In this document: positions 54,461 through 63,965 of the stretch, piece after piece
Layout of the letters: each line of letters opens with the position of its first letter
How positions within the stretch are numbered: position 1 is the stretch's first letter
Origin: Robiginitomaculum sp.
Lineage (GTDB): Bacteria > Pseudomonadota > Alphaproteobacteria > Caulobacterales > Maricaulaceae
NCBI GenBank assembly: GCA_002733605.1
Contig: NVWK01000004.1
Location: 205,213 to 269,212, forward strand
DNA: 64,000 nucleotides
Direction: 5' to 3'
Translations under genes and position numbers: made by a program
Notes under the pieces: model-generated
Database searches by the model: none
The model's input: the letters and a program-made list of their open reading frames with translations, nothing else
Told to the model about the DNA's origin: nothing

Positions 54461-55021
54461 ATGAGCGTAGAGCCTCTTTATCAAACAGACGAGACAGCGG
54501 GCAACCCCAGCCGTTCCAGCGTGTTTTTACGGCGCCTCATCACTGTGTTATGGTATGTGACTTGGGCTTTACTTGCCGTTTTTATTGTTATCTTTTTGTG
54601 TTCCGGGGTGGCGCTTATGGGGATAGAACCCCTGAAAAGTCAATTGTTTAACGATATAAGACCGAGCACGAGCCTCGTGTCTTCTTTAAGCATGATTGTC
54701 GGGGCAGGCGCGTTTTTGATCATCTTGAAACAATTACGGCAAATTTGCCAAACGCTGGTTATGGGCGACCCGTTCGTGCCCGAAAATGCACACAGATTGC
54801 GCATAATCTGGATTGCTGTGGCGATTGCGGAAGTTTTGCGGTTAATCACGGGGATCGTCCTTTCAGGGCTTATGGTGCAGACAAATGACACAGTCGAGCA
54901 GATAGAGATTACGCTCGATTTGCGGATTTATGTCTGGTTCCTGGTTTTGGCCCTGATCATTCTCTCTGAAGTTTTCCGTGAAGGTGCCCGCATGCGCCAA
55001 GAACAGAAATTGACGGTGTAG
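54461..55021 (+). CDS. DUF2975 domain membrane protein
   Basis: A 186-residue protein with four membrane helices (about 29-52, 73-92, 113-134, 158-176). The DUF2975 pattern LRRLITVLWYVTW, ILKQLRQICQTLVMGDPF and ENAHRLRIIWIAV is clear. The family is typically paired with a small XRE regulator and is thought to be a membrane component of a regulatory pair; no function proven. AAGGGAT lies before the ATG. Inserted between rdgB and rph in an otherwise housekeeping region. Confidence 0.82.
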   Translation: MSVEPLYQTDETAGNPSRSSVFLRRLITVLWYVTWALLAVFIVIFLCSGVALMGIEPLKSQLFNDIRPSTSLVSSLSMIVGAGAFLIILKQLRQICQTLVMGDPFVPENAHRLRIIWIAVAIAEVLRLITGIVLSGLMVQTNDTVEQIEITLDLRIYVWFLVLALIILSEVFREGARMRQEQKLTV

Positions 55022-55025
55022 AGAG

Positions 55026-55265
55026 ATGGCAATACGTGTAAATCTCGATCGTGTTTTGGTTGATCGCCGTATGTCTCTTACAGAGCTTGCGGACCGGGTC
55101 GGCATTACGCTGGCCAATCTGTCGATTTTGAAAACCGGAAAAGCGCGGGCAATCCGGTTCTCTACGCTCAGCGCCCTGTGCCGTGAATTGAACTGCCAGC
55201 CTGCCGACCTTCTGGTTTACGAGCCGGAAGAAAATGAAGAAGCCGAGATGAAAGCCGCAGAATAG
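55026..55265 (+). CDS. XRE-type helix-turn-helix regulator (YozG-like)
   Basis: A 79-residue Cro/CI-fold regulator: MSLTELADRVGITLANLSIL, then KTGKARAIRFSTLSALCREL, with the C-terminal LLVYEPEENEEAE tail. Starts 4 bases after the DUF2975 gene ends, so the two form one unit. Similar pairs occur widely in proteobacteria and Bacteroidetes. Its target is probably its own promoter. Confidence 0.85.
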   Translation: MAIRVNLDRVLVDRRMSLTELADRVGITLANLSILKTGKARAIRFSTLSALCRELNCQPADLLVYEPEENEEAEMKAAE

Positions 55266-55273
55266 AGCGGTCT

Positions 55274-55990
55274 TTACGCTTTAATGGCCGCCGTTTGTAA
55301 CACGGTCAATTCCCCGATACCTTTTTGCGCGAGGCGCATAAGTTCGGCAAATTCATCCGCTGCAAAAGGTGTGTCTTCGGCGCTCGCCTGTACTTCGATA
55401 ATCCCGCCAGTGCCGGACAAGACGAAATTGGCATCCGCCTGAGCGGCGGCGTCTTCCACATATTCCAGATCAAGCCGGCATGTACCTTTGACAATGCCGC
55501 ACGAAACTGCCGCCACCATATCCGTGATCGGGTCTTCGTGCAAAACACCTTCGTCTTGCAAATATTGCGTGGCCAGTTTCAGGGCAACCCATGCACCTGT
55601 AATCGAAGCGGTGCGTGTACCGCCGTCCGCCTGCATCACATCACAATCAAGAATGATTTGTCGTTCACCCAGTTTTTTCATATCAACGCCGGCCCGTAGG
55701 GCGCGACCAATAAGGCGCTGGATTTCCATTGTCCGTCCGCCCTGACGTCCAGCAGCCGCTTCACGGCGATTGCGGGTGTGGGTGGCACGCGGCAACATGC
55801 CATATTCGGCCGTTACCCAGCCTTTGCCTTTACCCTTCATCCAGCGCGGAACATTTTCATCAACACTGGCGGTACATAAAACATGGGTGTTGCCAAATTT
55901 AATCAAACACGACCCTTCTGCATACGGCGAAACACCTGTTTCAATCGTAATGGAACGAAGCTCATCTAGGGCACGAGAATTGGGACGCAT
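55274..55990 (-). CDS. rph: Ribonuclease PH
   Basis: Phosphorolytic 3'-5' exoribonuclease that trims tRNA precursors. 238 residues, normal length. Conserved: [73 protein letters not shown] and [20 protein letters not shown]. Divergent from hrcA. Confidence 0.95.
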   Translation of the reverse strand: MRPNSRALDELRSITIETGVSPYAEGSCLIKFGNTHVLCTASVDENVPRWMKGKGKGWVTAEYGMLPRATHTRNRREAAAGRQGGRTMEIQRLIGRALRAGVDMKKLGERQIILDCDVMQADGGTRTASITGAWVALKLATQYLQDEGVLHEDPITDMVAAVSCGIVKGTCRLDLEYVEDAAAQADANFVLSGTGGIIEVQASAEDTPFAADEFAELMRLAQKGIGELTVLQTAAIKA

Positions 55991-56090
55991 GGTTATCTCC
56001 TTATTTTTTTTGTACTCCCTAGCGTATATCCCGACAAATGCCTACTGGCTATTTTTGACTATTTCAGGGAAAAGACTTGCACACGTTTCC

Positions 56091-57194
56091 ATGGCACGGC
56101 AAAATATGGGCATGGCTTTTCTATCTTCCTCACTTTCTGATCTTGATGTGCGCGCACGACACGTGTTCAAGACGATTGTCGAGACCTATCTGGATACGGG
56201 TTCGCCTGTGGGATCACGTACGCTTTCACAGATGGAGCACACGGGTCATACGCTGTCCCCTGCCACTATTCGCAATACAATGGCAGATTTAGCTGCGCTC
56301 GGACTGCTGTCTTCGACCCATATTAGCGCGGGGCGGATGCCGACCCATGCGGGGTTGCGCCTGTTTGTGGACGGGCTTTTGGAAATTGGCGATCTAAGCA
56401 CACCTGAGCGCAAAGCCATCAAGGCCCAACTTGCAGGCAATGCGCAAGACCGGAGCGTGGAGAGCGTTTTGGAAAATGCGTCCAACGCTTTGGCCGGACT
56501 GGCGGGCGGGGCGGGTATTGTTCTGGCTCCCGAGCAATCGGGTGCCTTGCGCCACGTCGAATTTGTCGGACTGGATGCGTCGCAAGCGCTTGTGGTTTTG
56601 GTGTATGAGGACGGGCATGTGGAAAACCGGATTATGGCTTTGCCCCAAGGCCTTATGCCGGCCACACTGGAACAGGCCGGGAATTTTCTGTCCGCGCGCT
56701 TAAAAGGCAAGCATTTGAGTGAAGCCCGTGCAGATATACTCAAGGAAATCGAAACCGGGCGGGCCGCACTGGACGCGGCGAGCGCGGCATTGGTCAAACA
56801 AGGCATTGCCGAATGGGCCGGATCCGAGAAAAATGTGCAAAACCGCAATTTAATTGTCCGTGGACGGGCACAACTCCTTGACAATGCGGGTGTGCAATCC
56901 GATTTGGAGCGTATAAGATTATTATTTGAAGACTTGGAACGAAAAGAGGAACTTATCGCCTTGCTTGATAAGGCAGAAGATGCAGACGGTGTAAAAATAT
57001 TCATCGGCGCGGAAAACCCGCTGTTTAGCCTGTCAGGCTCAAGCGTTGTGGTGGCTCCGTATCGGGATACAGACCAGAAGATCATTGGCGCCGTTGGCGT
57101 CATCGGCCCGACGCGGCTTAATTATGCGCGGGTCATTCCAATGGTTGATTATACGGCCGCCATGGTTGGACGTCTTTTGCAAACAGGACAATAA
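56091..57194 (+). CDS. hrcA: Heat-inducible transcription repressor HrcA
   Basis: Represses groESL and sometimes dnaK by binding CIRCE elements. 367 residues from ATG 56091. Winged helix ARHVFKTIVETYLDTGSPVG, then SRTLSQM, PATIRNTMADLAALGLL, with HISAGRMPTHAGLR. The open frame upstream overlaps rph antisense and is not part of the gene. No CIRCE sequence (TTAGCACTC-N9-GAGTGCTAA) was seen in the window. Followed by grpE. Confidence 0.93.
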   Translation: MARQNMGMAFLSSSLSDLDVRARHVFKTIVETYLDTGSPVGSRTLSQMEHTGHTLSPATIRNTMADLAALGLLSSTHISAGRMPTHAGLRLFVDGLLEIGDLSTPERKAIKAQLAGNAQDRSVESVLENASNALAGLAGGAGIVLAPEQSGALRHVEFVGLDASQALVVLVYEDGHVENRIMALPQGLMPATLEQAGNFLSARLKGKHLSEARADILKEIETGRAALDAASAALVKQGIAEWAGSEKNVQNRNLIVRGRAQLLDNAGVQSDLERIRLLFEDLERKEELIALLDKAEDADGVKIFIGAENPLFSLSGSSVVVAPYRDTDQKIIGAVGVIGPTRLNYARVIPMVDYTAAMVGRLLQTGQ

Positions 57195-57235
57195 ACGTGA
57201 TAACACGACAAACGCATTTAAATTAGGGCCACACA

Positions 57236-57859
57236 ATGACACAAACACCAAATACGCCTAACCCGGATCTTGACGGGCTGCCGACCAATGACGAACTGGA
57301 CGCATTGCAAGCGGAAATCGACGCGGCCGGGCAAGGCGACGGCGCGGCCCCCGAGCTTAGCGAAGCCGAAACAACCGCAAAACGCATCGAGGTTTTAGAA
57401 ACCGAACTGGCCACGATGAAAGATCAGGCCTTGCGCGCCATGGCAGAAACCGAAAACGTCAAGAAGCGCTCCGAGCGTGAAGTGAGAGCCGCCAGCACCT
57501 ATGCGGTTGAGCGGCTCGCCGCCGATATGCTGTCCGTATCCGATAATCTGGGACGGGCGATCAGCATGATTGACGAGGAATCTCGTGGGGATTTGGGTAA
57601 AAATGCCAGGCAGCTTCTGGACGGGATCGAGTTGACGGAAAAAGACCTGATGGCCGTATTTGCCAGACACGGGATTAAATCTGTGCCCGGAAAAGGGTCT
57701 AAATTTGATCCGAATGTACATCAGGCGGTCACGCAAGTGCCCTCCTCCGAGACGAAAGGTGATGTGGCGGAACTTCTGCAAACCGGATTTACTTTGGGGG
57801 ATCGCACCTTGCGCGCGGCGATGGTGGCTGTATCTAGCGGCCCCGTAAAAGTCTCGTAA
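57236..57859 (+). CDS. grpE: Nucleotide exchange factor GrpE
   Basis: Releases ADP from DnaK. 207 residues: an N-terminal acidic region, a long coiled coil (about 50-100, RIEVLETELATMKDQALRAM), and a C-terminal beta domain with NVHQAVTQVPSSE, VAELLQTGFTLGDRTLRAAMV. Lies 41 bases after hrcA and probably in its operon. Confidence 0.94.
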   Translation: MTQTPNTPNPDLDGLPTNDELDALQAEIDAAGQGDGAAPELSEAETTAKRIEVLETELATMKDQALRAMAETENVKKRSEREVRAASTYAVERLAADMLSVSDNLGRAISMIDEESRGDLGKNARQLLDGIELTEKDLMAVFARHGIKSVPGKGSKFDPNVHQAVTQVPSSETKGDVAELLQTGFTLGDRTLRAAMVAVSSGPVKVS

Positions 57860-57962
57860 ACACTTATTTCAACATAACACAACATAGCTCGTTTGCATTT
57901 TACCATAATGCCCTTATAAGCATAATGGGGCTTAACCCAAAGATGAAAAAAGGGGAATTTAA

Positions 57963-58292
57963 ATGTCAGGTGAGAACGATAAATGGGAAATGTACGAAGA
58001 TAAACGCGGCGAACATCGCTGGCGGCGTACGGCCAGTAATGGCAATATTGTTGGCGCAGCCTGTGAAGGCTATGTGCAAAAATCCGCGTGTAAAGCCAAT
58101 GCGGAACGTCACGGCATGGACGGAAACCCAAAAGGGCTCGGCGCCAATGACAAATGGGACACTTACGAAGATAAAAAAGGCGAATTTCGCTGGAGACGCA
58201 CCGCCACGAACGGCGAAGTTACCGGCGCCAGTTCTGAAGGCTATGTCAAGAAAGCAGATTGTAAGTCCAATGCAGAACGCAATGGCATGTAG
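57963..58292 (+). CDS. Two-repeat DUF1508 (YegP-type) protein
   Basis: A 109-residue protein made of two DUF1508 units (about 1-52 and 57-109). Each has DKWxxYEDKxGExRWRRTA, a N-G-turn and SEGYV or CEGYV followed by C-K-x-N-A-E-R. Tandem duplicate of a small alpha/beta domain of unknown function. Separate from grpE by about 100 bases. An AAAGGGGAATTTAA leader precedes ATG 57963. Confidence 0.8.
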   Translation: MSGENDKWEMYEDKRGEHRWRRTASNGNIVGAACEGYVQKSACKANAERHGMDGNPKGLGANDKWDTYEDKKGEFRWRRTATNGEVTGASSEGYVKKADCKSNAERNGM

Positions 58293-58328
58293 GTTGTTGC
58301 CCGTTTGGGCATATAGCTAAATTTGATT

Positions 58329-58361
58329 TGGGCCGTCTTTTCACAAGGCGGCCTTTATTTT
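58329..58361 (+). terminator. Probable intrinsic terminator
   Basis: GGCCGTC (58331-58337) pairs with GGCGGCC (58347-58353) with one G-U pair, then TTTATTTTT. Confidence 0.55.
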
Positions 58362-58385
58362 TAGCGGGATATACAGGACACGATC

Positions 58386-58832
58386 ATGAGCACAGATAAA
58401 GACGAATTGGCGGACATGTTGCGCGATGCGGACGCGCAACAAATGGCAAATGATCCAATTCTGCGCAAGGCGTTTAGCATTGGCTTGCTGGCCAGTGATC
58501 TGTTTGTGCCGGTTGAACAAAGCGAAGCCGAACAGGCGCAAGCCGGCGGGGTCAATTTACAAGCGATCCCGATTGACGATACGCCGCATGTGCTTCTGTT
58601 TTCGTCCAAGGCAAAGCTTGGGGCTTTCACCGGCCCGAACACGCGGTTTGCCCGCGCCAGCGGCCTTGATATTCTGACGCAGCTACGTGGGAATTTTGCC
58701 GTGCTCAACCCTGGCCCTGATGGCCGCGCCCTGGCACCGGAGGATATAGCCGAAATTCTGGGCGACAGTCCCAATCCGGCCCACGGCGAGGCCGGACATG
58801 TGCACGGCCCCAATTGCGGGCACGGGCATTAG
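58386..58832 (+). CDS. SseB family protein with His-rich C-terminal tail
   Basis: A 148-residue protein with an SseB-type domain (LASDLFVPVEQSEAE, VLLFSSKAKLGAF, NFAVLNPGPDGRALAPEDI). The last 16 residues GEAGHVHGPNCGHGH form a His/Cys-rich tail like the metal-storage tails of several nickel or cobalt chaperones. Function unknown. Its stop overlaps the convergent ene-reductase gene stop by three bases. Confidence 0.7.
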   Translation: MSTDKDELADMLRDADAQQMANDPILRKAFSIGLLASDLFVPVEQSEAEQAQAGGVNLQAIPIDDTPHVLLFSSKAKLGAFTGPNTRFARASGLDILTQLRGNFAVLNPGPDGRALAPEDIAEILGDSPNPAHGEAGHVHGPNCGHGH

Positions 58833-60097
58833 GCCTGTCCTGCCAACCAGTTTCTATATTGCTTGGTTTGTTTTTTCTGACGCAAGCGGTCTTTGATCAA
58901 GGCCAGAGCCGGGCTTATCTTGGCTTTCGGGCGTTTGCCTGCGGCCATGCGGTGAAGCTGGGCTTTAGTCATGGACATGACGGCAAGGGCTGAAAATGTC
59001 TGGTTCTTCCAAGTGACAGCTGGCCAGTTGATCTCTGCATTTTGCTGTGCCTGCCATTGTTTGGGTAAATCAGGCTGATAGGCGAGCGCGCGTGCAATGC
59101 CGATTACATCAACACTACCCGTCTCCATCGCCATATTGGCAGTGGATAGTTTCGTCACTCCGCCCGTGACCATCAAAGGCATTGTGGCCACCCCTGCAAT
59201 ATCTTTGGCAAATTCGATGAAATACATTTCGCGTTTTAAGGTGCTCGACGCATCGCCGTCAATGGTGCGGCCCTGCATGGCTGGCGATTCGTAGGAGCCG
59301 CCGGAAATTTCTACCATGTCGACGTCTTCTTTATTCAACCATTTCACCACTTGCTTGGCGTCTTTCAGCTCGAAGCCGCCGCGCTGGAAATCGGCAGAGT
59401 TCAGTTTGACCATCACGCTAAAGCCCGGTGCAACCACGGCTCGCACGGCGCGGACAATTTCGAGCAAGAAACGGGCGCGATTTTTAAGAGGGCCGCCCCA
59501 TTCATCATCGCGCAAATTAGTCAGAGGCGAGAGAAACTGGCTGACCAGATAGCCATGTGCACCATGGATTTGTACGCCGTCAAATCCGGCGGTTTCTGCC
59601 AAGCGGGCCGTCTCGGCAAACCGGGCGATGATCTCTTTGACCTCATCACCACTGAGAGCGTGGGCGGTCTCAAACAGGCTTTCAAACCCCGGCAGGGTGA
59701 CTTTGGTCGCGGACGCGGACACCGGTTGCTGGCCTTGGGCCGCAAACACTTGCCGCCCCGGATGGCTGATTTGCATGACCAGATGCCCGCCGCCCGATTT
59801 AGCCGCCTTGGCCCATTTTTTAAATCTGTCTTCAACGCCTGATGTATCAAACGTTCCCGCTTGCAACACGATCCCGCCCGGGCCGGTCAGGGCATTGGGG
59901 GCCACCATCACATTGCCGGTAATGATCAAGCCCGTGCCGCCGTCGGCCCATGCCTGATATAAATTTACCAAACGCGCGCCCGGCATTTGTCCGGCGTCAC
60001 ACAGGTTTTCTTCCATGGCCGCTTTGGCAATCCGGTTGGGGAGCGTGGCTCCATTGGGTAGGGTCAGCGGTGAAAATAAATCAGGTGTGGTGGTCAT
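58829..60097 (-). CDS. NADH:flavin oxidoreductase / old yellow enzyme family
   Basis: A 422-residue FMN-dependent ene-reductase of the OYE family. FMN and substrate residues are in PNRIAKAAMEE, GVQIHGAHGYLVSQFLSP (His pair for carbonyl binding) and NLRDDEWGG; MVTGGVTK supplies phosphate contacts. The N-terminal TIM barrel is complete; the C-terminal about 60 residues are helical. It follows the DUF4345 gene by 51 bases, so both are likely repressed by the adjacent TetR. Confidence 0.88.
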   Translation of the reverse strand: MTTTPDLFSPLTLPNGATLPNRIAKAAMEENLCDAGQMPGARLVNLYQAWADGGTGLIITGNVMVAPNALTGPGGIVLQAGTFDTSGVEDRFKKWAKAAKSGGGHLVMQISHPGRQVFAAQGQQPVSASATKVTLPGFESLFETAHALSGDEVKEIIARFAETARLAETAGFDGVQIHGAHGYLVSQFLSPLTNLRDDEWGGPLKNRARFLLEIVRAVRAVVAPGFSVMVKLNSADFQRGGFELKDAKQVVKWLNKEDVDMVEISGGSYESPAMQGRTIDGDASSTLKREMYFIEFAKDIAGVATMPLMVTGGVTKLSTANMAMETGSVDVIGIARALAYQPDLPKQWQAQQNAEINWPAVTWKNQTFSALAVMSMTKAQLHRMAAGKRPKAKISPALALIKDRLRQKKQTKQYRNWLAGQA

Positions 60098-60148
60098 GTG
60101 AAAGTCTTTCTAAAATATATTTTGGTCGTTCGTAGCGGTGCCTTGTCT

Positions 60149-60535
60149 CTAGCTTGGCTTTGATTGCGGGCTCAGTTTCGCTTGCCACACCACAAGTAGA
60201 GGCACGCTAAATTCCAAAACCATGGCGCCAACCATCATGGATGGCGGCGGGCCTATTGTGACGTAAGAAATCGCGCGGCCAATACCGCCAATAAAGATAG
60301 CGAATATGGCAATGCGGAACACGGCCGTATGTTTTTCCACATTCGGGATTAACCACCAAACCAGCATAAAGATGACCAGATAAATGCCGGACTGGAACCG
60401 GATAAAATTATCCAGCGCCGGTGTGATCTGATCTACGGGAACATGCCCTGCCGCCCCGCGCCATAAGCCCGTCAGTCCCGACAGCAATGGAATCAAGCTC
60501 AACACCGCCATTGTTATTTGCAAACCCCGTTTCAT
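60149..60535 (-). CDS. DUF4345 domain membrane protein
   Basis: A 128-residue protein with four hydrophobic helices (about 4-24, 44-66, 72-92, 98-118), the DUF4345 pattern (FIRFQSGIYLVIFMLVWWLI, IGRAISYVTIGPP). The family has no known function. It is divergent from a TetR gene and separated from it by the long palindrome, and upstream of the ene-reductase. Confidence 0.75.
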   Translation of the reverse strand: MKRGLQITMAVLSLIPLLSGLTGLWRGAAGHVPVDQITPALDNFIRFQSGIYLVIFMLVWWLIPNVEKHTAVFRIAIFAIFIGGIGRAISYVTIGPPPSMMVGAMVLEFSVPLLVVWQAKLSPQSKPS

Positions 60536-60552
60536 ATATGCTACCCCTAAAG

Positions 60553-60597
60553 TGTACCGCTCTGTTCACTTGACGAAATAGTGAACAGAGCGGTACA
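60553..60597. promoter_or_regulatory. TetR operator: perfect inverted repeat, 18-bp arms
   Basis: TGTACCGCTCTGTTCACT (60553-60570) and its exact complement (60580-60597) with a 9-base spacer. TTGACG (60570-60575) on the plus strand and TTGACA (minus, 60598-60603) with TATTTC (60575-60580) form divergent promoters inside the arms. This would let a TetR dimer pair block both the DUF4345/ene-reductase and the tetR promoters. Confidence 0.8.
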
Positions 60598-60670
60598 TGT
60601 CAAGCTGAATAGATTTTTTGACCGAACACCAGACACTGCATACCGGACACTGCACAATGAAAAAAGCATA

Positions 60671-61246
60671 ATGAAAAAACAGCCTCGCAAAGACCATCTG
60701 CTAGATGTGGCATCTGCATTGTTTAATCAATACGGGTTTCATCAAACCGGCATTGATCTGATTATGAAACAGTCCGGCGTTTCCAAAACCACAATGTACA
60801 AATACTTCAAAACCAAGGAAGATCTCATCCTTGAAATTTTGAAACGCAGGAGCGCGACATTACAAGAGGCCCTTATGAGCCGCATCAAAACGGCGCAAGA
60901 CGAAAACCCAGATCGTCCAGCCTATGCCTCTATCCCGATTATTTTTGACGCGACGGAGGAATGGATAAAAAGCGGGGAATTTTACGGGTGTAATTTTGTC
61001 AGAGCCGCCTCTGAATACACACAAAATGACGACCCTATTCGTGCCTATGCGGTGCAGCATAAAGCAAATATACAAGCCTTCGTCCTCTCCCTGCTCGCAG
61101 ACCACCCGTGCTCTAACCATGATGATTTGGCTGGACAAATCGTGCTACTTCTGGACGGGGCGGTTGTCAGCGCGCAAGTTCGAAATGATGCCAATGCCGT
61201 TCAAAAGGCCAAAGCCATATTAAGCATTCTTCTGGCCGCACCCTAG
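60671..61246 (+). CDS. TetR/AcrR family transcriptional regulator
   Basis: A 191-residue repressor from ATG 60671. Helix-turn-helix LLDVASALFNQYGFHQTGID, then SGVSKTTMYKYFKTKED. Ligand domain with EFYGCNFVRAASEYTQ, typical of the YcdC-like/C-terminal group. Its start is about 74 bases after the palindrome that also covers the divergent DUF4345 promoter. Ends 4 bases into the alkB gene. Confidence 0.88.
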   Translation: MKKQPRKDHLLDVASALFNQYGFHQTGIDLIMKQSGVSKTTMYKYFKTKEDLILEILKRRSATLQEALMSRIKTAQDENPDRPAYASIPIIFDATEEWIKSGEFYGCNFVRAASEYTQNDDPIRAYAVQHKANIQAFVLSLLADHPCSNHDDLAGQIVLLLDGAVVSAQVRNDANAVQKAKAILSILLAAP

Positions 61247-61872
61247 GTTTTAGGTATGTGGTTCACCCGCCTGAGGGTCAGATTAATCCGGCCGCCTTTT
61301 GGCACCAATGTGCTTTGGCCGTAGAAGAGTTTATCGACGCCGTGATAGCAGTGACGGGCCTCGCCGGTTAAAACCACCACATCACCGCTGGACAGTTTTA
61401 GGCTGTGGGTTGTGCCGCCGCGCGCCGTTCCGCCAATGCGGTAGCGGGCCGGGTCGCCTAACGAGATGGAAACAATGGGGGCGTTGACATCGTGTTCGTC
61501 CAAATCCACATGCATGCCCATGCGCGACCCCTCACGGTACCAGTTAATCAGGCAGGCTTCGGGCGGGGCAGGGTCGTCGGTCAGATCATCCCAAATATCT
61601 AGTAAGGCCTGCGGCATTAATGGCCAGATTTTGCCGGTTTTGGGGTGGCGGGTTTCGTAGCGATAGCCGCCGTCTTTATCGGTGACCCATCCGAGCGGGC
61701 CGAAATTACTCATCACCACTGACAGGGGTTGTCCTGTGCGCGGCATTGTCGGTTGCCAGAACGGGGCGTCCCCGCGCACAGCGTGCGCAACCGCGTCCAA
61801 CAGGGCGATTTGCCCGTTTTTGTCAAAATATTCCGGTTTATAAATAAACCCTTTGGGAAATGGTGTGCGCAT
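61243..61872 (-). CDS. alkB: Alkylated DNA repair dioxygenase AlkB
   Basis: Fe(II)/2-oxoglutarate dioxygenase that removes methyl groups from N1-methyladenine and N3-methylcytosine. 209 residues from ATG 61872. Metal ligands His121, Asp123 (MHVDLDEHD) and His177 (CYHGVDKL), and 2-oxoglutarate Arg195 and Arg201 (RINLTLRR). The frame extends to 62055 and an ATG at 61896 is possible, but without family similarity. Convergent with the TetR gene. Confidence 0.9.
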   Translation of the reverse strand: MRTPFPKGFIYKPEYFDKNGQIALLDAVAHAVRGDAPFWQPTMPRTGQPLSVVMSNFGPLGWVTDKDGGYRYETRHPKTGKIWPLMPQALLDIWDDLTDDPAPPEACLINWYREGSRMGMHVDLDEHDVNAPIVSISLGDPARYRIGGTARGGTTHSLKLSSGDVVVLTGEARHCYHGVDKLFYGQSTLVPKGGRINLTLRRVNHIPKT

Positions 61873-61946
61873 AGAGCATTTATAGGCAAAATCCATAAAA
61901 ATGCAGGAAAAAGTCACGAAAATGTGAAGTAAACCCACCTTTCCCC

Positions 61947-61975
61947 CTTGCAGAGCCCCAAATATCACCCATATG
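61947..61975 (+). promoter_or_regulatory. Heat-shock (sigma-32 type) promoter of dnaK
   Basis: CTTGCAG (61947-61953) and CCCATATG (61968-61975) with a 14-base spacer; same motifs and spacing as the clpB promoter. The leader is about 65 bases to the dnaK start. Confidence 0.7.
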
Positions 61976-62048
61976 CCGGGTAACGAATAAAAATTCGAAA
62001 CAAATTGACCCGCGCCTTCAAAAAAGGTGCACATCTGGAGATAAAGAT

Positions 62049-63965
62049 ATGGCAAAAGTCATTGGTATTGATTTGGGAACCACCAATTCCTGCGTCGCCG
62101 TTATGGACGGTGACAAACCCCGCGTACTTGAAAATTCTGAAGGCCAACGCACCACCCCGTCCGTTGTCGCGTTCACCGATAGCGGCGAACGTCTTGTCGG
62201 GCAACCGGCGCGTCGTCAGGCCGTCACAAACCCCGATCACACATATTACGCGATCAAACGTTTAATCGGTCGCCCGTTTAACGATCCGCTTGTTAAAAAA
62301 GACGCCAAAATGGTGCCTTACGAAATCGTCAAAGGTAAAAACGGCGATGCCTATGTAAAAGGCCCCGACAAAGATATGGCCCCAGCCGAAGTGTCTGCGA
62401 TCATTTTGCAAAAAATGAAAGAGACGGCGGAAGCTTTCCTTGGCGAGACGGTGACACAGGCGGTTATTACCGTACCGGCCTATTTTAATGATGCCCAGCG
62501 TCAGGCCACAAAAGATGCCGGTAAAATTGCCGGCCTTGAAGTCTTGCGGATCATCAACGAGCCGACAGCGGCTGCACTTGCTTACGGCATGAACAAGGAA
62601 GACGGCAAAACGATTGCTGTGTATGATCTTGGCGGCGGTACATTTGATGTGTCTATCCTCGAAATTGGTGACGGCGTATTTGAAGTGAAAGCGACAAATG
62701 GCGACACCTTCCTCGGCGGTGAAGATTTTGATATGCGGATTGTCGAGTATTTTGCCGACGAGTTCAAAAAAGAAAACGGCATTGATTTGAAATCTGACAA
62801 ATTGGCGCTTCAGCGTTTGCGCGAAGAAGCCGAGAAAGCCAAGAAAGAGCTGTCAACGGCGTCATCCTATGAAGTGAATTTGCCGTTTATTACTGCGGAC
62901 GCGTCTGGCCCGAAACATTTAGCCATGAAGCTGACCCGCGCCAAGCTGGAAGCTCTGGTTGAAGATTTGATCAAGCGCACGATTGCACCTTGTAAGAAAG
63001 CTCTGGCAGATGCCGGTTTGAAAGCGGCTGATATTGACGAGATTGTTTTGGTCGGCGGTATGACCCGCATGCCGAAAGTACAAGAAGCCGTTTCAAAGTT
63101 TTTTGGCAAAGATTTGCACAAAGGTGTGAACCCTGATGAAGTTGTTGCCATGGGCGCGGCTATTCAGGCGGGTGTGTTGCAAGGTGATGTGAAAGACGTT
63201 CTGCTTTTAGATGTGACCCCACTTTCCCTCGGTATTGAAACCGAAGGCGGTGTGTTTACGCGCATGATTGATCGCAACACAACCATCCCGACCAAAAAAT
63301 CGCAGGTTTATTCTACGGCGGCGGACAACCAAAGCGCTGTCACCATCCGGGTTTCCCAAGGGGAGCGCGAAATGGCGGTTGATAATAAATTGCTTGGTCA
63401 GTTTGATCTGGTTGGCATCCCGCCAGCCCCACGTGGTTTACCACAAATCGAAGTGACCTTCGATATTGATGCAAACGGTTTGGTCAATGTGTCTGCGAAA
63501 GACACGGCGACAGGCAAAGAGCAACAAATTCGCATTCAAGCGTCTGGTGGTCTTTCCGATGCCGACATCGAAGCCATGGTCAAAGACGCAGAGAAAAATG
63601 CGGATTCCGATAAAGAACGCCGCGCCTTGGCCGAAGCGAAAAACCAAGCCGAAGGTCTGGCCCATAAAGCCGCCAAAGATCTGGAAGAACATGGTGACAG
63701 TCTTGAAGATGAAGACAAGGAAAACATCAAAACCTTGATCGATGAAGTTAAAGAGGCGGCTGAAGGTGACGATACCGACGCGATTACAGCGAAAACTGCT
63801 GATCTGACCGCGGCTGTGATGAAAATGGGTGAAGCCATTTATCAAAACGCCAATACGGATGATGCAGATGGGTCTGATGATGCGGCCGCTGATAGCAGCT
63901 CTGATGATGACGATGAAGACATTGTCGACGCCGAATTTGAAGACGTGGACGACGACAAAGCCTAA
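62049..63965 (+). CDS. dnaK: Molecular chaperone DnaK (Hsp70)
   Basis: ATP-dependent folding chaperone working with DnaJ and GrpE. 638 residues, full length. [13 protein letters not shown] opens the ATPase domain; [19 protein letters not shown] and [12 protein letters not shown] are phosphate and connect motifs. The substrate-binding domain follows, and the acidic C-terminus ends [21 protein letters not shown] lies 8-9 nt before the ATG. dnaJ is expected just beyond the window. Confidence 0.97.
   Translation: MAKVIGIDLGTTNSCVAVMDGDKPRVLENSEGQRTTPSVVAFTDSGERLVGQPARRQAVTNPDHTYYAIKRLIGRPFNDPLVKKDAKMVPYEIVKGKNGDAYVKGPDKDMAPAEVSAIILQKMKETAEAFLGETVTQAVITVPAYFNDAQRQATKDAGKIAGLEVLRIINEPTAAALAYGMNKEDGKTIAVYDLGGGTFDVSILEIGDGVFEVKATNGDTFLGGEDFDMRIVEYFADEFKKENGIDLKSDKLALQRLREEAEKAKKELSTASSYEVNLPFITADASGPKHLAMKLTRAKLEALVEDLIKRTIAPCKKALADAGLKAADIDEIVLVGGMTRMPKVQEAVSKFFGKDLHKGVNPDEVVAMGAAIQAGVLQGDVKDVLLLDVTPLSLGIETEGGVFTRMIDRNTTIPTKKSQVYSTAADNQSAVTIRVSQGEREMAVDNKLLGQFDLVGIPPAPRGLPQIEVTFDIDANGLVNVSAKDTATGKEQQIRIQASGGLSDADIEAMVKDAEKNADSDKERRALAEAKNQAEGLAHKAAKDLEEHGDSLEDEDKENIKTLIDEVKEAAEGDDTDAITAKTADLTAAVMKMGEAIYQNANTDDADGSDDAAADSSSDDDDEDIVDAEFEDVDDDKA

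Noticed and set aside
55770..56090. N-terminal extension of hrcA to 55770
   Set aside because: The extension lies antisense to rph and has no HrcA similarity; the family sequence starts at 56091.
56030..56110. CIRCE or sigma-32 promoter at hrcA
   Set aside because: A CTTGCAC sequence at about 56075 has no CCCCAT-like element at suitable distance, and no TTAGCACTC palindrome exists nearby.
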